Source: Strigamia acuminata (lineage: Eukaryota > Arthropoda > Chilopoda > Geophilomorpha > Linotaeniidae). Taken from it: 64,000 nt of DNA. The translations under genes and the position numbers were made by a program. Below the pieces are notes generated by a model, which was not told where the DNA came from, ran no database searches, and saw only the letters and a program-made list of their open reading frames with translations. Positions within the stretch are counted from its first letter, which is position 1. Every line of letters starts with the position of its first letter. Below are positions 54,740 to 64,000 of the stretch, one piece after another. Location: NCBI GenBank assembly GCA_949358305.1, contig OX442314.1, forward strand, positions 58,351,369 through 58,415,368, written 5' to 3'.

Positions 54740-55498
54740 TATACAGGGTGTCTCACCGAACACCTACCAGGTAAATTATTTCATAATCATGTTAATTCAA
54801 AAAAACTTTTGATTTTGAATTAAAGTGAATGACATGTGACGATTCAATGAAACATGTTAAATTCATGTGACATTGTTGCATCACTGTTTTACAACTCGTA
54901 ACTTTTAAACCAACAATGCTACGCAAAAAAATGTCAATTGCAAAGTTGTAGAGCACCATCTAATTAGTCTAGAACTGTTCTTAAAAAAATTATCTCTTAC
55001 TGAAAAGTTTTGAGAAAAAAAGGTTTGAAATGTTAGTCTACTAAGCTTTGTAACCTAAAACTATCATATGGAATGTATTCCCAAAATAAATTATTTTTTT
55101 TCTTTTGTGTTTCCTCTCTTCTACTTACATGTATGACCAAGGATTAGCTTGGTTGCCCCAATAGTATTAGATTACAAAGCTGAGTTACAAAGCTGAGTAG
55201 ACCAATGTTTCAAATCTTTTTTTCTCAAAACATTTCAGTAAGAAATAATTTTTTTAAGAACAGTTCTAGACTAATTAGATGGTTCTCTACAACTTTGCAA
55301 TTGACATTTTTTGCGTAGCATTGTTTGTTTAAAAGTTACGAGTTGCAAAACAGTGATGCAACAATGTCACATGAATTTAACATGTTTCATTGAATTCGTC
55401 ACACGTCATTTACTTCAATTCATAATCAAAAGTTTTTTTGAATTAACATGATTATGAAATAATTCACCTGGTAGGTGTTCGGCGAGACACTCTGTATA
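54740..55498. mobile_element. Long-TIR element with TATA flanks
   Basis: 751 bp (54744-55494), almost entirely two ~310-base inverted arms differing at few positions, ends CAGGGTGTCTC and GAGACACTCTG, flanked by TATA on both sides. No coding frame. Confidence 0.75.
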
Positions 55499-55715
55499 AA
55501 CCGTCTGGACAAATGGCATATGTCCGGACTAGAGACGTAGAGAGAGTTAAAAAAGTAATCTTCTCTACATTAAAACAATTCGAAAATATACGCTAAAATC
55601 AGTTTAGATGCAAGAAGCAATACAAATGAATATAAACACCAGGACAAACGCCAGGTTGAAAACCGAATTTTCCGCTAAGGGATAATGTGCACGTACGTCA
55701 TGTACGTGCGCATTA

Positions 55716-56150
55716 AGGTAGGTTCACACTTGTGTTCACACTAGACGCAACGCAAGAAAGCTGACGCAACGCAAGCTGCTTTCGTCCATAAATTCTTGAC
55801 GTTGACGCTAATTCCTGCTTCAACTCCGAGTTGAAGTAAGCGACGCAACGCAAGGAAAGGTCTTGCGGCCAACCAATCACGATCGACTTCAACTCTCTCG
55901 ATTCACGTTTGGTTGGTGAGACTTTACTACATGCAAACAGGCCGCCATTTTTGGATTCTGGAACTAGTTCTAGAACTAGATCAAATTCCAGGTTTCATTG
56001 AAACCATCCGATTGGCCAGACGCAGCATCAATTGTTGCAGCTCTGTTCACACGTGCCCTACAGTGTGAAAAGACTCTGCGTTGCGTTTGATTACTTTTTC
56101 TTTGCATTGCGTTGCGTCGCCCCTAGTGTGAACACAAGTGTGAACCCACC
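55716..56150. mobile_element. TIR element with ~40-base ends
   Basis: GGTTCACACTTGTGTTCACA at 55722 and its complement near 56125-56145, followed inward by repeated GACGCAACGCAA. Target duplication uncertain. Confidence 0.6.
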
Positions 56151-56226
56151 TTTACGTGACGAACGTGCACATTACGTGACATATGCGCACATTACATAAC
56201 TTTTTTCATTATAAAATCGATACGGT

Positions 56227-57139
56227 AATAGTGAGTTTGCGGTTGCCAATTGTTGCTTATAATTTTGAGTTACAAGCTCATAATTATAAAAATGGACTTA
56301 TAACATAACGTAACTCCTCAACTTTTACACTATTTTGTAAAATAAGGGACCCAATTAGATCGCTTAACACTATTTGAAGCCCCTCCCACTATTGCAAATG
56401 GCGCTGATGGTGCTAATGGAAATTCAAAATGGCTGCCTGACCTGTTTCAACATTCAGCCTCAATCACAATTTCTTTCTGCCATCGAAGGATAGAAACAAC
56501 TAAAATCATTCCAGGTAAGCAAATAAATAAACTGGAAGTCAATTTCATGTCTGAAAACTGTCAAATTAGTAAAATTACAGATTTTCATTTTCTTTTGCCT
56601 AGGGATTTGTACTAGACTTTGACCGATACCGGTATCGGTATCGGCTATCGGCCGATATTTCGGTATTCACCGATATCGGATCCGATATTTTTTGGCGTGG
56701 CCGATACCGATATTGCCACGTTTCCAAAACGTATCGTTTTAGACTAAAACGATACGTTTTAGAAACGCTTTTGAAGCAGTATAAATTATATACTGCTTCA
56801 AATACGTTTCTAAAACATAAAATAAATTAATAAACGCAATTTTAATTCATTTTTTTTATTTTGGGGAGTGGTGGGGGGGTCGGATATTTTAATTTTAATA
56901 TCGGCGCAGGTATCGGTATCGGCCGATATTCGGTTGCCGATTATCGGTATTGGCGATACTGCAAAATATCGATATCGGTCAAAGTCTAATTTGTACTGTC
57001 CACATGGTATTTATAAGTATAATTTATAAAATATATTTATTGTACCGCAAGTGCCTATTTCAAGAAGGAATTATAATTATAATTATGAGCTTATAACTCA
57101 TAATTATAAGAAACAATTGGCAACCGCAAACTCACTATT
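56227..57139. mobile_element. TIR element hosting a nested hAT MITE
   Basis: Arms ATAGTGAGTTTGCGGTTGCC (56228) and complement (ending 57139) extend about 65 bases with a TTATAATTAT-rich inner part. The hAT MITE at 56613 interrupts the interior. Confidence 0.65.
56605..56996. mobile_element. hAT MITE with 8-bp target duplication
   Basis: ATTTGTAC on both sides (56605-56612, 56989-56996) of a 376-bp element with ends TAGACTTTGACCGAT and complement, rich in CCGATATCGG repeats. An inner hairpin (AAAACGATACGTTTTAG) lies near 56735-56770. Confidence 0.8.
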
Positions 57140-57436
57140 GTTTTATGTTCGCACCACTCAGTGATTTTTCTCTATACGAGACGCATTGCTTTGTCCGGAG
57201 TCCGGAGTCCGGAACAGAGAGCTGTCTGCACTGCGAAGCAAATTTGCTATTGCTGACTATTACTTGGAACCGGGTCCCTGCCAACTTGTTCGGACGGCAC
57301 TAGGTCTGGGCTATACAGAGTACATTTTACTATAAACACAACCGATTGACGAGAAATGTAGATAGAAATTTCATTCAAGTTGGATAGGTAGAAAATATAT
57401 TTTGGGTGAAAGATTTGATTCTGCGGTAGAATGAAG

Positions 57437-57534
57437 CTCTGGAATAAATTAAATTATATTAAATTAACCCAGTGGAATGGAAACGGAAAACACAAACGAT
57501 CTTACTGCTCGATCCACTTGCAATTTGGGCTTGG
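57437..57534. repeat. ~90-bp repeat left of BEL 2
   Basis: CTCTGGAATAAATTAAATTA.. through CACAAACGATCTTACTGCTCGA recurs directly right of the element at 63904-63990 with several differences. Confidence 0.7.
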
Positions 57535-57539
57535 CACGT

Positions 57540-58069
57540 TTTACGAATTGTAAATGAACTTCACGATGGGTGATGAATTGTAAAACAGCAAAAGCGACGG
57601 TCGAAATAAAACTTAACAACTTTTAATTTTACTTGAGTTGAAAAATGACATTCTTTTTCACAAGTGACGCGTGGTCAGCGAGTTGAGGGTGGAATGTGGG
57701 TTACATAGAAAAAACGGGGTCTACATCCGGTCAACAAGGGCCGAAAGATACCCAATTTACATAAAAGAGGGCTCTCGAAAAGACCCTCGAGCGATTTATA
57801 TAACACAAAAAGAACACAGACAATTTAATGCAATAACACAACTGAAAAGTCAGCAAAAACCATGATGAAACACAATTAAACACGATAATACACAATAAGG
57901 CACAATGAATGAAAAAGAACACAAAACACAAAACAAAACACAAAACACTTAATTGTAATAAACACAAATCAATCACTAAATTCAATCGATAATTAAACTA
58001 AGACAAAATTACTAAAATCAAATACATGAATAAACATTAAAAACAAATTAAATCAGTCTAGATTTTACA
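57540..58069 (-). repeat. BEL 2 LTR (3' LTR in sense)
   Basis: In sense it begins TGTAAAATC and ends CGTAAA, so the usual terminal CA is AA here. Next to it on the inner side is a run of ten cytosines (sense). Confidence 0.85.
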
Positions 58070-58089
58070 TTGGGGGGGGGGGAATTCAA

Positions 58090-61000
58090 TTAGTCTGAAG
58101 CCTCTAAAGAACACAGTCTTTGTACTGGGCGTCTCAAAGTTTTTCCTTCGGGCAAAGTCAATTCACAAGAGCGTATTTTTTCGTCCCGTCCGATAAAGGT
58201 ATTTGAAACTCTTGCCATTTTCCATGACATTCGAGGCTGACCTTGTTCTTGAATGAGAACCAAATCCCCAATTTGAACTTCTTTTGAGGTTCGTACACGA
58301 CGGAATTCACGAAGCTCGACAAGGTACTCGTGCGTCCAACGACGCCAAAGCAAATTAATCAAACGTTGACGCAGCTTCCATCGCTTCACGAGCTCGGGTC
58401 GAAATGAATTGTCGACACGACTTTCTGGACTGTAGACGTCTGGAAGCGTGATGAGACGTCCTCCGGTCAAAAAATGAGAAGGCGTCAGCGGTTCTTGCTC
58501 CAACGGATCGTCCGTAACGTAAGTGATTGGTCTCGAATTAACCGCAGCTTCGACCTCTGTCAAAACGGTCGACAGTTCTTCAAAGTCCAACGATGATCGA
58601 GCAAGGACTTTTTTTAAGCTCAGTTTAACAGTTTTGACCAGTCGCTCCCAAAATCCGCCCCACCACGGAGCCAATTCGACGATAAATTTCCACTGTATTT
58701 TTTGCTTTGACAAGAACCCCTGGAACAGCTCGTGCGAGAAGCTGTTGATGAATAAAGACAAGTCTTTTTCGGCTCGCTTAAAGGTTTTAGCATTGTCTGA
58801 GTAGACAATGCCAGGGACTCCTCTTCTTGCAATAAGTCGTTTAAATGCGAGAATGAATTTCTCCGTAGTGAGATCAGATACAAGTTCTAAATGAACAGCT
58901 CGCACCACGGCACAAGTGAACAGAGCGATGTAAGTCTTTTTTCCGTTTTTAGTGTATAGTGGTCCGGCGAAGTCTATGCCAATAATTTGAAATGGCTCCG
59001 CACGATTCACTCTGTCCGCAGGTAGCAGACCGACCGTTTGAGTCATCAATTTTGCGTTCACTCTTCGACAAGTCACGCATCGGGAAATCAATGTCTTGAT
59101 GAATTTTCTTCCTTTTTTAACCCAGTATTTCGCTCTAAATTCTGACAGAGTGTTGCCTAGTCCTCCATGTAAAGTTCTATGATGACAATCTTCGACTATT
59201 AATTTTACAGCCGGTGAATTTGAATCCAAAACGATGGGGCTCACAAAATTTTCTATTCCCGTGTTAAAACGTATTCTCGAGTCGATTCGTATAATTTCAT
59301 TCTGGTCGAGAACTACGGCTACGCTTGCTAGGGGTGAATCGCTTTTCAGTTTCGTTGAATTTTTCAAGCTATATATTTCCTCCGAAAATCTCTGTTTTTG
59401 TATACTGCGCAACCAATAAATTTCGGCTGTTTCTAACTCTTCCGTCTTTAACGGTCCGATGACTGTTTCGATTTTTCTTGAATTGTGGCAAAATCTCAAA
59501 ATCCAGGCGGTGATTCGTTTGACTTTGGTCCAACTGCTGTACTTTTCAATATCGAAAATCGCCTCTTCACTTGATCGAGTCACATTTACGCGAGTATCTA
59601 TTTCTTCAATTTCTTCTTCAAAGTTGGACTCTGTTTCTTCGTCGAATTTTTGTGGCCAATGTGTCTCGTCCTTTTTCAGCCACTCAGGGCCGCTCCACCA
59701 TTCGATGTCTTGAACCAATTTGTCGGCCTCCATTCCTCGGGTTAACTTATCCGCTGGATTGACCTTCCCCGGGCAATGACGCCAACAGGCGACCTCGGTG
59801 TTCGTGCGGATTTCGCGGACTCGGTTCGAGACGAATGGATTTGACTTCTTCTGTTGCTCGCGAATCCAGAAATATGTAATGGACGAATCGGTCCAGTAGA
59901 AAACACGCTGAATTTCTAACTTCTTGAGTTTCACGGCAACTCGCGACAGCAGCAATGCGCCCATCAATTCGAGTTTGGGCAGCGTTAAAGACTTCAGTGG
60001 TGCAACGCGCGACTTCGACATACAGAGTGTGACTTCTACGGATGTTTCATTTTTTGTTCGAATGTAGACCACGACTCCATATGCTTTGGGGCTTGCGTCG
60101 CAAAACAAATGCAATTCACGATCTGGATTTGATTGTTGTCCAGCGCTGTAATGTCGAGGAACGGCAATTTTTCTTAGCAATACGACTTGTTGTCGCCAAC
60201 TTGACCATTGTTTTGAAATGTCGGGGGGTAATGGCGAATCCCAACCTATATTTCGAGTCCATAATTCCTGGAACATCAGTTTGCCGACAATTACGAATGG
60301 TGTCGCAAATCCTAATGGATCGTAAATCCTTGCCACGGACTGAACGATCAAACGTTTTGATTCCTTGAGTTGATCTTGTGCGTCAGCCCATTCGCCTATT
60401 TCGAGCAGGAGGTGGTCGGTTATAAAGTTCCAGATCAGTCCCAACACGGACGTCGAGTGTTTGTCGGCGTCGACCAGATTTGCGTCCGACGGAATTTCTC
60501 TCGCAAAAAGTTCTCGCAAGCTTTGTGAGTTCGATTGCCATTTGCGTAGGGGCATGTGCGCTTCCATCATCAATTTGCGAGCTTCGTTGAATATTTTTTC
60601 CACCTCCCCTTCGGATTTGGCGCAACCGAGCAAGTCGTCGACGTAAAATTTATCTTTGATTTGAGCAACTGTTTCTTCATATTTTTCACGCATGTTGTCG
60701 AGATGTAGTTGAATTGAGTCGTTTAAAAGGTAGGGACTTGATTTGACTCCGAATACTACTCTTTTCTGGCGCATAACTCTGGGCTTCACAAACTGCCGAC
60801 CGTCCCATTCTTCCGGTGTCCAAAGGAAACGAACGAAATCCCGATCTGCCATTCTCAGCAATAGCTGTAAAAACGCCTTTTCTATGTCCGAAAGATAAGC
60901 AAATGGTTCTTTTCGAAACAAAATCAGCAATATAAGTATTTCTGGCAGCAAATTAGGACCGCTGTCCAGGCAATCGTTCAGTGAAAGTTCATTTTTTCCT

Positions 61001-63279
61001 TTAGCTGAGGCATCGAAAACGATCCGAATCTTTGTCGTGACGCGATCTTCTTTAATAACGGCTCGGTGTGGCATGTAGTACGAATTTTCATGTTGCGGTT
61101 CATTAACTTCTTCGATTATTCCATCACGTATTTGATCGTCGAAAATTTGTTTGTAGGCGGCGTAGAATCCTGGATTTTTCTTAAATTTTCTTACCAGATT
61201 CCAAAAACGTTTCTCAGCAATTTCGTAATTATTGTGAAGTTTTCTCGGTTCGACCAACCACGGCAATGCGACGACGTATCTTCCTTCTTCTCTCGTCACT
61301 TGTTCGCGAAAACGAATTGCGCAGGAATTTCGATCGGTCAATGTTTCGTCTTCACTCTCGTGGCGAATGCCGATGGATTCGAGCTCCCAGAATTTTTTCA
61401 GACTCTCGTCCAGTCGCTCCTCGAGACGCACACTGCACACGCGGGTGACTAGTGTGGACATTGTCGTGACATTTATTGATGACCCCATCAAAGTCCAGCC
61501 AAATAGCGTCTCTATGGCGATCAAATTTTCCTCGATTTTTCGTATGCATCCCGTAAGTATCTTCGCGATACAGTCTGCGCCTAAAAGAATAAAAATATCG
61601 CAATTAGTATTGTTTCCAGAATCAATCACGATTTGATCGCGTTCGAGGGCGGCTCGTAAGCCAGCCTGCAATTTTGTACAAATGGGTTTTGTAATCCATG
61701 GCGTTTCAAGCGCATTAACGCAGAGCGATCGATTTTTGTCGCCAACATTGCACAATTTGAGTTCAAATCGATTTCCTTTAGTGTTCAACGGTGTCTGATT
61801 TCCAAAAGTGTGCACGTTTAAATGTTCTTCTCCATTCGGCTTCAAATGCAAGTCTTTTGCCAAACTAGCCAGTACGAAGGAACTCTGGCTTCCCGGATCG
61901 ATCAAACACTGCACGATGGACTCACGAGATTCGTTTTGAATTTTTACGAATATTGTTGCCAATGTTGCGGTTGGAGGTTGTGCGTACGCAGCGAGGTTTT
62001 CGTTTGTTGATACGAGCAAAGTGACTTTTTCTTTTGGCGTCTCAGATGGGCCTTCGCACACGAGTTGGTTGTGATGGCGTTGACACAGTTTACACGTAAC
62101 ACGGAAGGTGCAGTTTCGAGACGAATGTCCTTTTTTTAAGCATTTGAAACAGCGACCTTCCTTTTTAACGAACTCTTTACGTTCGGTTGCGGTAGTCAAA
62201 CACCCGTCACGCTCATGAGTCTTGTTGCAAAACATGCAATTAGTAATTGTTGTGCTCAAAACACGAGCAGACGGCACACGATTGGGTTTTTGATTGGATT
62301 TGTCTACCTCAATTTTTTCAGGTTTGCTTTTCTCTGTTGAGCGGTGAAGATCTTGAAAGTTCTCAATTTTATTGTGGTGCACGAGTTCGTTACGCACCAT
62401 GTCCAACAAATCTTTAGCTTTGTATTTCCCGTCGGGATATTGACGTGAAAATTCCAGCGAAATTTGTCGTGGCACTAGTCCTAGAATGAGTGGACACGCT
62501 GTTGCGTCAATGGCATCAACATTCATATTTGCCGCATTCAGACCGCGTACGTGTGTTTCACACTCATCGTACAATTTTTGAAGAGGAATAGGATCGAGAA
62601 TATCACGTACGGGTTTCATTTTCATTAGGGAGCGTAAATGTGCGCTGAGAAGAACATCTGTACGGCCAAAGCGTTCGAGCAACAATTTTTTAGCGATCGG
62701 ATAGTTTTCATTTGTTGGCGGTAATCCCTTCAACACGAGTGCTGCTTCTCCATCCAAGAGCGACTTTAAATACACCAATTTACTTTGCGCAGAAATGTTC
62801 GTTTTGGTGTCAATTGAGATCTCAAAATTACCCCAAAAGTCAGCCCAGTCCAGCGGATCTCCTTTGAATTTAATTGTGTCGTACTTGGGCAGTCGCATGG
62901 GTGAGTCTTGTGGCACACTCGCGGTCCCGTGGTAATTATTTGTTATCGGCGGGAGTACAGGTGTGGTTGGGGGCGCGATGAAAGTAATTAGCGCCTCGTC
63001 GATTTCGACACCACAATCAATAATTTTTTCGTGATATTCAGTCTCGGATCGAGTGATTTCTTCATCTATCTCTTGTTCGTCGGTGAGCATGGCCAAGATT
63101 TTGGCGTCGAGCGATTTGAGTTCATTTGATTTTGCTTGTAGATGCACTTTTATCTTTTTTAAATCGAGTTCATTTATAGGTATACCAGCGAGAATTGTTT
63201 TGGCCTTCGTTATAGTTGTGGTGGTCAGCCTACGGGTTACTGCACGCTGAGCCTTCAACACGGCGAGGTCGTCGGCCAT
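58090..63279 (-). CDS. BEL/Pao gag-pol polyprotein (1729 aa)
   Basis: Intact frame. Gag occupies the first ~340 residues (LPKYDTIKFKGDPLDWADFW). Zinc knuckle-like units lie near 346-413 (CMFC..C, CFKC..C, CKLC..C). Protease has LIDPGSQSSFV near 463. Reverse transcriptase has YVDDLL near 880. RNase H has [10 protein letters not shown] near 1060 and YWTDSS. Integrase has the H-H-C-C region near 1363-1406, GIDFAGP (~1435), YSDNAKTF (~1494; Ala in place of the usual Gly after DN) and FWERL (~1543). Start at ATG 63279 (MADDLAVLKAQ), just inside the primer site. Same domain order and length as BEL 1; the two share motifs but are clearly different families. No ORF beyond gag-pol. Intact coding and matching LTRs suggest it may still be active. 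Confidence 0.95.
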   Translation of the reverse strand: MADDLAVLKAQRAVTRRLTTTTITKAKTILAGIPINELDLKKIKVHLQAKSNELKSLDAKILAMLTDEQEIDEEITRSETEYHEKIIDCGVEIDEALITFIAPPTTPVLPPITNNYHGTASVPQDSPMRLPKYDTIKFKGDPLDWADFWGNFEISIDTKTNISAQSKLVYLKSLLDGEAALVLKGLPPTNENYPIAKKLLLERFGRTDVLLSAHLRSLMKMKPVRDILDPIPLQKLYDECETHVRGLNAANMNVDAIDATACPLILGLVPRQISLEFSRQYPDGKYKAKDLLDMVRNELVHHNKIENFQDLHRSTEKSKPEKIEVDKSNQKPNRVPSARVLSTTITNCMFCNKTHERDGCLTTATERKEFVKKEGRCFKCLKKGHSSRNCTFRVTCKLCQRHHNQLVCEGPSETPKEKVTLLVSTNENLAAYAQPPTATLATIFVKIQNESRESIVQCLIDPGSQSSFVLASLAKDLHLKPNGEEHLNVHTFGNQTPLNTKGNRFELKLCNVGDKNRSLCVNALETPWITKPICTKLQAGLRAALERDQIVIDSGNNTNCDIFILLGADCIAKILTGCIRKIEENLIAIETLFGWTLMGSSINVTTMSTLVTRVCSVRLEERLDESLKKFWELESIGIRHESEDETLTDRNSCAIRFREQVTREEGRYVVALPWLVEPRKLHNNYEIAEKRFWNLVRKFKKNPGFYAAYKQIFDDQIRDGIIEEVNEPQHENSYYMPHRAVIKEDRVTTKIRIVFDASAKGKNELSLNDCLDSGPNLLPEILILLILFRKEPFAYLSDIEKAFLQLLLRMADRDFVRFLWTPEEWDGRQFVKPRVMRQKRVVFGVKSSPYLLNDSIQLHLDNMREKYEETVAQIKDKFYVDDLLGCAKSEGEVEKIFNEARKLMMEAHMPLRKWQSNSQSLRELFAREIPSDANLVDADKHSTSVLGLIWNFITDHLLLEIGEWADAQDQLKESKRLIVQSVARIYDPLGFATPFVIVGKLMFQELWTRNIGWDSPLPPDISKQWSSWRQQVVLLRKIAVPRHYSAGQQSNPDRELHLFCDASPKAYGVVVYIRTKNETSVEVTLCMSKSRVAPLKSLTLPKLELMGALLLSRVAVKLKKLEIQRVFYWTDSSITYFWIREQQKKSNPFVSNRVREIRTNTEVACWRHCPGKVNPADKLTRGMEADKLVQDIEWWSGPEWLKKDETHWPQKFDEETESNFEEEIEEIDTRVNVTRSSEEAIFDIEKYSSWTKVKRITAWILRFCHNSRKIETVIGPLKTEELETAEIYWLRSIQKQRFSEEIYSLKNSTKLKSDSPLASVAVVLDQNEIIRIDSRIRFNTGIENFVSPIVLDSNSPAVKLIVEDCHHRTLHGGLGNTLSEFRAKYWVKKGRKFIKTLISRCVTCRRVNAKLMTQTVGLLPADRVNRAEPFQIIGIDFAGPLYTKNGKKTYIALFTCAVVRAVHLELVSDLTTEKFILAFKRLIARRGVPGIVYSDNAKTFKRAEKDLSLFINSFSHELFQGFLSKQKIQWKFIVELAPWWGGFWERLVKTVKLSLKKVLARSSLDFEELSTVLTEVEAAVNSRPITYVTDDPLEQEPLTPSHFLTGGRLITLPDVYSPESRVDNSFRPELVKRWKLRQRLINLLWRRWTHEYLVELREFRRVRTSKEVQIGDLVLIQEQGQPRMSWKMARVSNTFIGRDEKIRSCELTLPEGKTLRRPVQRLCSLEASD

Positions 63280-63347
63280 TGTTAAATTCGAGATGCTACT
63301 TGCAGTTTTTTCAGATTGAAGTTACGAGTTTGTTCCCTGGAAAGATG

Positions 63348-63365
63348 TCCCGGGTTTCGGCACCA
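63348..63365 (-). other. BEL 2 primer-binding site, tRNA-Phe
   Basis: Identical to the 18-base site in BEL 1, one base from the LTR. Confidence 0.85.
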
Positions 63366-63366
63366 A

Positions 63367-63896
63367 TTTACGAATTGTAAATGAACTTCACGATGGGTGA
63401 TGAATTGTAAAACAGCAAAAGCGACGGTCGAAATAAAACTTAACAACTTTTAATTTTACTTGAGTTGAAAAATGACATTCTTTTTCACAAGTGACGCGTG
63501 GTCAGCGAGTTGAGGGTGGAATGTGGGTTACATAGAAAAAACGGGGTCTACATCCGGTCAACAAGGGCCGAAAGATACCCAATTTACATAAAAGAGGGCT
63601 CTCGAAAAGACCCTCGAGCGATTTATATAACACAAAAAGAACACAGACAATTTAATGCAATAACACAACTGAAAAGTCAGCAAAAACCATGATGAAACAC
63701 AATTAAACACGATAATACACAATAAGGCACAATGAATGAAAAAGAACACAAAACACAAAACAAAACACAAAACACTTAATTGTAATAAACACAAATCAAT
63801 CACTAAATTCAATCGATAATTAAACTAAGACAAAATTACTAAAATCAAATACATGAATAAACATTAAAAACAAATTAAATCAGTCTAGATTTTACA
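63367..63896 (-). repeat. BEL 2 LTR (5' LTR in sense)
   Basis: 530 bp partner of 57540-58069. Confidence 0.9.
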
Positions 63897-63903
63897 CACG
63901 TCG

Positions 63904-63990
63904 TCTCTGGAATAAATTAAATTAAATTAACCGCATTGGAATAGAAACTGAGAACACAAACGATCTCACTGCTCGACTCACATTCCAGAT
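63904..63990. repeat. ~90-bp repeat right of BEL 2
   Basis: Diverged direct copy of 57437-57534 (see there). It is far longer than a target duplication and not identical. Confidence 0.7.
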
Positions 63991-64000
63991 ATCAAGTAAA

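Larger units (their letters stand above)
57535..63901 (-). mobile_element. BEL/Pao LTR retrotransposon 2, complete
   Basis: LTRs of 530 bp (57540-58069, 63367-63896) look identical and are flanked by CACGT (57535-57539, 63897-63901). A full-length frame lies between. Family-level relative of BEL 1 but with a distinct protein and LTR. Confidence 0.95.

Overview
The window is nuclear DNA of an invertebrate animal, most likely an arthropod. The evidence is spliced genes with GT-AG introns, a cluster of exons for DEG/ENaC (pickpocket-like) sodium channels, two BEL/Pao elements primed by tRNA-Phe, Ty3/gypsy and DIRS-type elements, and a patch of CCTAA repeats matching the arthropod TTAGG telomere unit. 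I cannot name the species. Mobile elements make up well over half of the window. There are no bacterial features, CRISPR arrays or rRNA genes.

Layout. 1-3899: a DIRS-type retrotransposon fragment (RT, gag; minus strand) followed by a DEG/ENaC exon. The same segment recurs as copy B at 14337-17743 plus 24127-24300, just after a 200-N gap. 3900-14128: CpG-rich DNA built from diverged copies of a ~0.6 kb module, each carrying a UUCG-capped hairpin. Set into it are three small genes that are only visible if splice sites are read: a two-zinc-finger protein (7801-8349, plus), the last exon of a convergent gene (8553-8834, minus), and a five-exon gene for a ~113-residue Pro/Arg-rich protein (11557-12261, minus). 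14337-27512: the native DEG/ENaC locus on the minus strand, whose penultimate-domain exon is split by a complete BEL element (17744-24126, 5-bp target duplication). 27513-39048: AT-rich spacer with MITEs, foldbacks and old retroelement fragments, plus the terminal exon of a further channel. 39049-49883: a complete Ty3/gypsy element with gag, pol (one frameshift in integrase) and an extra third ORF. 49884-57534: more channel exons and several inverted-repeat elements, one nested in another. 57535-63901: a second complete BEL element with an intact 1729-residue polyprotein.

Working together. The DEG/ENaC exons all lie on the minus strand and look like a tandem gene cluster broken up by transposons. 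The most striking coding feature is one 751-nt exon that runs from the C-terminal half of one channel (Cys-rich region, TM2 with its GxS filter) straight into the N-terminal half of another (TM1, extracellular start) with no stop. It implies a concatenated channel protein. The retroelements each carry their own gag, protease, RT, RNase H and integrase. The gypsy element shows a GGGAAAC slippery site at the gag-pol overlap and a donor/acceptor pair suited to splicing its third ORF. All calls come from reading the sequence; no database search was possible.
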